From contig JAISUO010000088.1 of NCBI GenBank assembly GCA_031272035.1, forward strand, positions 1-43,364: a stretch of DNA of 43,364 nucleotides, read 5' to 3'. Below, one piece after another: positions 41,293 through 43,364 of the stretch. Every line of letters starts with the position of its first letter. Position 1 is the first letter of the stretch. The position numbers and the translations under genes are program-made. The notes under the pieces were generated by a model, which was not told the origin of the DNA, did no database searches, and saw only the letters and a program-made list of their open reading frames with translations. The DNA comes from Synergistaceae bacterium. Its GTDB lineage: Bacteria; Synergistota; Synergistia; Synergistales; Aminobacteriaceae.

Positions 41293-42483
41293 GTGCTGTC
41301 TGAAAACAGAAAAAAAATGCTGAGGGAGCTCTGCCAGGATGCTATTCGCACAAAAAGCCCCTCCGGCCGGGAAGAGGGCGTCGCGTCCCTGCTTGGCAAG
41401 ACCATGAGGAAGCTGGGTTTCGCCAGGGTGGAAACCGACCGTCTGGGAAACGTTGTGGGGCAAATCCCCTTGGGCGGGGGCGGAAAGCGGCTTCTTCTGG
41501 AGGGGCACATGGACCACGTGGGGCCGGGCGACCTTTCGAAGTGGGTTCACGACCCCTGGGGCGCGGAAATCGAGGACGGAAAACTCTACGGCAGAGGAAC
41601 CAGCGACATGAAGGGGAACCTCTGCGCCATGCTCATGGCCGCCGCTTTCGTGGCGGAGGATGAGGGCGGCACGCTCCGGGGGGAAATTCTGGTCGCCGGC
41701 AGCGTGCACGAGGAATGTTTCGAGGGGGTGGCCTCCGAAGAAATCGGGAAAAAATGGCGTCCGGACGGGGTCATTATCGGCGAGGCCTCAAGCCTGAACC
41801 TGAAGCGGGGACAAAAGGGCCGGGCCGAAGTTCTGGTGGAAACCCTGGGGAAGCCGGCCCATTCCTCCCGACCCTCGGCGGGGATCAACGCCGTCAAAAA
41901 AATGTCCCGCCTCATTATGGACCTCGAAAAAAATTTCGTTCCTCCGGTTCATCCCGTTCTGGGGGACGGAATTTTGGAGGTGACCGACATCGTCTCCTCC
42001 CCCTGGCCCGGCGCTTCCGTCATTCCCGAAAGGTGCAGGGCCACCTTCGACAGACGCCTTTTGCCCGGAGAAAGCGAGGCCGACGTTCTGGAGCCTCTGG
42101 AGCGCATTTTCGAACGCCTCACAAAAGAAGACCCCACGTTTCAGGCCCGGGCCGTTCTCGCCGCGGGACGCGAAAAATGCTGCACCGGAGCCGACATTGA
42201 GGCGACGCGATTCGCCCCCGGCTGGATTCTGGAGGAAAATCACCCCTTCGTGCAAAAAGCCCTGGAGGGTCTGCGTTCCGTCGGGCAGAACCCGGAGCTG
42301 TCCCACTATACCTTCTGCACCAACGGCTCTTATTACGCGGGGAAAGCCGGCATTCCCACCCTTGGATACGGCGGCTCTCTGGAGGCTCTGGCCCACACGA
42401 CGGACGAGTATATCGAGCTTGAACAGCTTTACGCCGCCTGCGAAGGATACTGCGGCATCATTCGCGCCATTTTAAAACAATAA
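41293..42483 (+). CDS. M20-family metallopeptidase/deacylase
   Basis: The 396-residue product is a two-zinc M20 hydrolase: GHMDHVGPGD with His72 and Asp74, GRGTSDMKGNL with bridging Asp105, VHEECFEG with the catalytic and metal Glu140/141, and IGEAS. A lid domain for dimerisation lies at about 185-300. The motif set is nearest to YgeY-type enzymes, linked in some bacteria to selenium and purine metabolism, but a general dipeptidase or amino-acid deacetylase is equally possible. The start is GTG at 41293, seven or so bases after GGAGG. It is co-directional with its neighbours. Confidence 0.86.
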   Translation: MLSENRKKMLRELCQDAIRTKSPSGREEGVASLLGKTMRKLGFARVETDRLGNVVGQIPLGGGGKRLLLEGHMDHVGPGDLSKWVHDPWGAEIEDGKLYGRGTSDMKGNLCAMLMAAAFVAEDEGGTLRGEILVAGSVHEECFEGVASEEIGKKWRPDGVIIGEASSLNLKRGQKGRAEVLVETLGKPAHSSRPSAGINAVKKMSRLIMDLEKNFVPPVHPVLGDGILEVTDIVSSPWPGASVIPERCRATFDRRLLPGESEADVLEPLERIFERLTKEDPTFQARAVLAAGREKCCTGADIEATRFAPGWILEENHPFVQKALEGLRSVGQNPELSHYTFCTNGSYYAGKAGIPTLGYGGSLEALAHTTDEYIELEQLYAACEGYCGIIRAILKQ

Positions 42484-42496
42484 AGGAGTTTGAAAA

Positions 42497-42859
42497 ATGC
42501 TGTTTGTCTGTTATCCCAAATGCAGCACCTGTCAGAAGGCGCGCAAATGGCTGGAATCAAAGGGAATCGACTGCGAGCTTCGAGACATCAAAACGAACAA
42601 CCCCAACGCCGAGGAAATTCGAAAATGGCACGCCCTCAGCGGTCTGCCGCTGAAAAAATTCTTCAACACCAGCGGCAACGTCTACAAAAACCTGAACCTC
42701 AGGGACAGGCTGCCGGAAATGAGCGAATCCGACCAGATCCGCCTGCTGGCCACGGACGGACTTCTGGTGAAACGCCCCCTCCTGATCGGCGACGACTTCG
42801 CGCTGGTGGGCTTCCGGGAAAGCGAGTGGGAGGCCCGTCTGAAGGAAAAGGGTTGTTGA
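42497..42859 (+). CDS. ArsC/Spx-family thioredoxin-fold protein
   Basis: The 120-residue product is of the ArsC family (Spx/MgsR/YffB branch): CYPKCSTCQKARKWL puts a redox-active CxxC at 9-12, and KRPLLIGDDFALVGFRESEW is the typical C-terminal part. Members are arsenate-reductase-like or transcriptional regulators; the absence of ars genes and the CxxC make plain arsenate reduction uncertain. The start ATG at 42497 lies eight bases after AAGGAG and 14 bases past the M20 stop. Confidence 0.87.
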   Translation: MLFVCYPKCSTCQKARKWLESKGIDCELRDIKTNNPNAEEIRKWHALSGLPLKKFFNTSGNVYKNLNLRDRLPEMSESDQIRLLATDGLLVKRPLLIGDDFALVGFRESEWEARLKEKGC

Positions 42860-43364
42860 CAGTTCGCTTGTAATCTCTCTAAATATATGCTATCCTGGGC
42901 ATTATGGATAGATTGGTTGGTATCGGTGATGCGGCTAAAATATTGGGAGTTTCCATCTCAACATTGAGACGTTGGGAGAAATCGGGACGTCTCATCGCAG
43001 AGCATACTGCCGGGGGACATAGGAGATATAATCTTTCAAAGCAGTTTCCTGAAAAATTCTGTAAAACTCAGGAATTTATGCGTACAACCATTGCTTATGC
43101 GAGAGTGTCCAGTAATGACCAGAAAAATGATTTGGAGCGTCAAAAACAGGTATTAGAATTATATTGTGCCAGTCGGGGATGGACGTTTGAAGTGGTAACG
43201 GATCTTGGTTCCGGCATGAATTATCATAAAAAAGGATTAAGAAAACTGTTAGGGGCAATACTTGAAGGTAAAGTTGGACGTTTGGTTGTGACCCATAAAG
43301 ACAGATTACTGCGTTTTGGTGCTGAATTGGTTTTTGCTATATGTGAAGCTAAAAATGTAGAGGT
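42860..43364 (+). mobile_element. IS607-family element, left part, cut by window edge
   Basis: Base composition falls sharply to AT-rich from about 42865, directly after the ArsC-family gene, and the recombinase gene starts at 42904. IS607 elements have no terminal inverted repeats, so the exact left end cannot be set. A tnpB gene would be expected beyond the right edge. Confidence 0.75.
42904..43364 (+). CDS. tnpA: IS607-family serine recombinase TnpA (partial, 3' end outside window)
   Basis: The 153 visible residues have the reversed layout typical of IS607 transposases. A MerR-like helix-turn-helix comes first (VGIGDAAKILGVSISTLRRW, then TAGGHRRY at about 40-47), then a serine-resolvase catalytic domain beginning IAYARVSSNDQ with the presumed nucleophile Ser69, DLERQKQVLE, DLGSGMN and VVTHKDRLLRFG. 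No stop codon occurs before the edge. The start ATG at 42904 has no strong ribosome site. Codon use is AT-rich, unlike its neighbours, which indicates recent arrival. Confidence 0.9.
   Translation, partial: MDRLVGIGDAAKILGVSISTLRRWEKSGRLIAEHTAGGHRRYNLSKQFPEKFCKTQEFMRTTIAYARVSSNDQKNDLERQKQVLELYCASRGWTFEVVTDLGSGMNYHKKGLRKLLGAILEGKVGRLVVTHKDRLLRFGAELVFAICEAKNVE

Noticed and set aside
1-43364. CRISPR arrays, tRNA and rRNA genes
   Set aside because: No regularly spaced repeat series, no cloverleaf with matching arms and no rRNA sequence was seen on either strand.

Overview
The window is about 43 kb of GC-rich bacterial chromosome. The gene families are those of a Gram-negative-type anaerobe, and several traits recall Synergistota: tripartite tricarboxylate transport, RodZ and PASTA morphogenesis genes, many TTG/GTG starts, a T-box, and amino-acid and peptide metabolism. 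The phylum is an inference from gene content; no rRNA is present. Coding density is high. Most intergenic spaces are short, AT-rich and often built from small tandem duplications.

Left part (281-10746, minus strand): a leftward housekeeping block runs zinc metallopeptidase, rsmB, a PASTA protein, rpe, rodZ, rimO, pgpA, cinA, recA, with several overlapping or near-overlapping joints. A DegT-family aminotransferase precedes it. Positions 1-280, beyond recA, carry a near-consensus leftward promoter and hairpins but no gene I can name.

Middle-left (10968-17458, plus strand): an AtpZ/AtpI-like membrane protein, a secreted OmpA-like protein, then the most unusual locus. A 1187-residue protein joins two PAS-like regions to a dynamin-type GTPase. 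Its stop codon overlaps the start of a tail-anchored coiled-coil protein, and two small paralogous OB-fold (SSB-like) genes follow. A thiol peroxidase (tpx) lies convergently.

Centre (18219-25862, plus strand): a sulfur-acquisition operon preceded by a 39-codon leader peptide with a Cys-Met-Cys triplet, an antiterminator helix and an intrinsic terminator. This is the layout of a transcription attenuator that responds to cysteine or sulfur supply. The genes are two substrate-binding proteins, a permease, an ATPase, cysteine synthase, and then a second binding protein, ATPase and permease.

Middle-right (25940-32397): a secreted hypothetical protein, a TctCBA transporter with a terminator between tctC and tctB, two tandem 2-hydroxyacid dehydrogenases, and a small protein with a Cys/Gly-rich tail.

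Right part (32428-43364): a T-box leader with a lysine-type specifier ahead of dapA and asd; sbcD-sbcC; a fusion of a hydrogenase-maturation-type protease with a GNAT acetyltransferase; an M20 peptidase; an ArsC-family protein; and the start of an AT-rich IS607-family recombinase cut off by the window edge.
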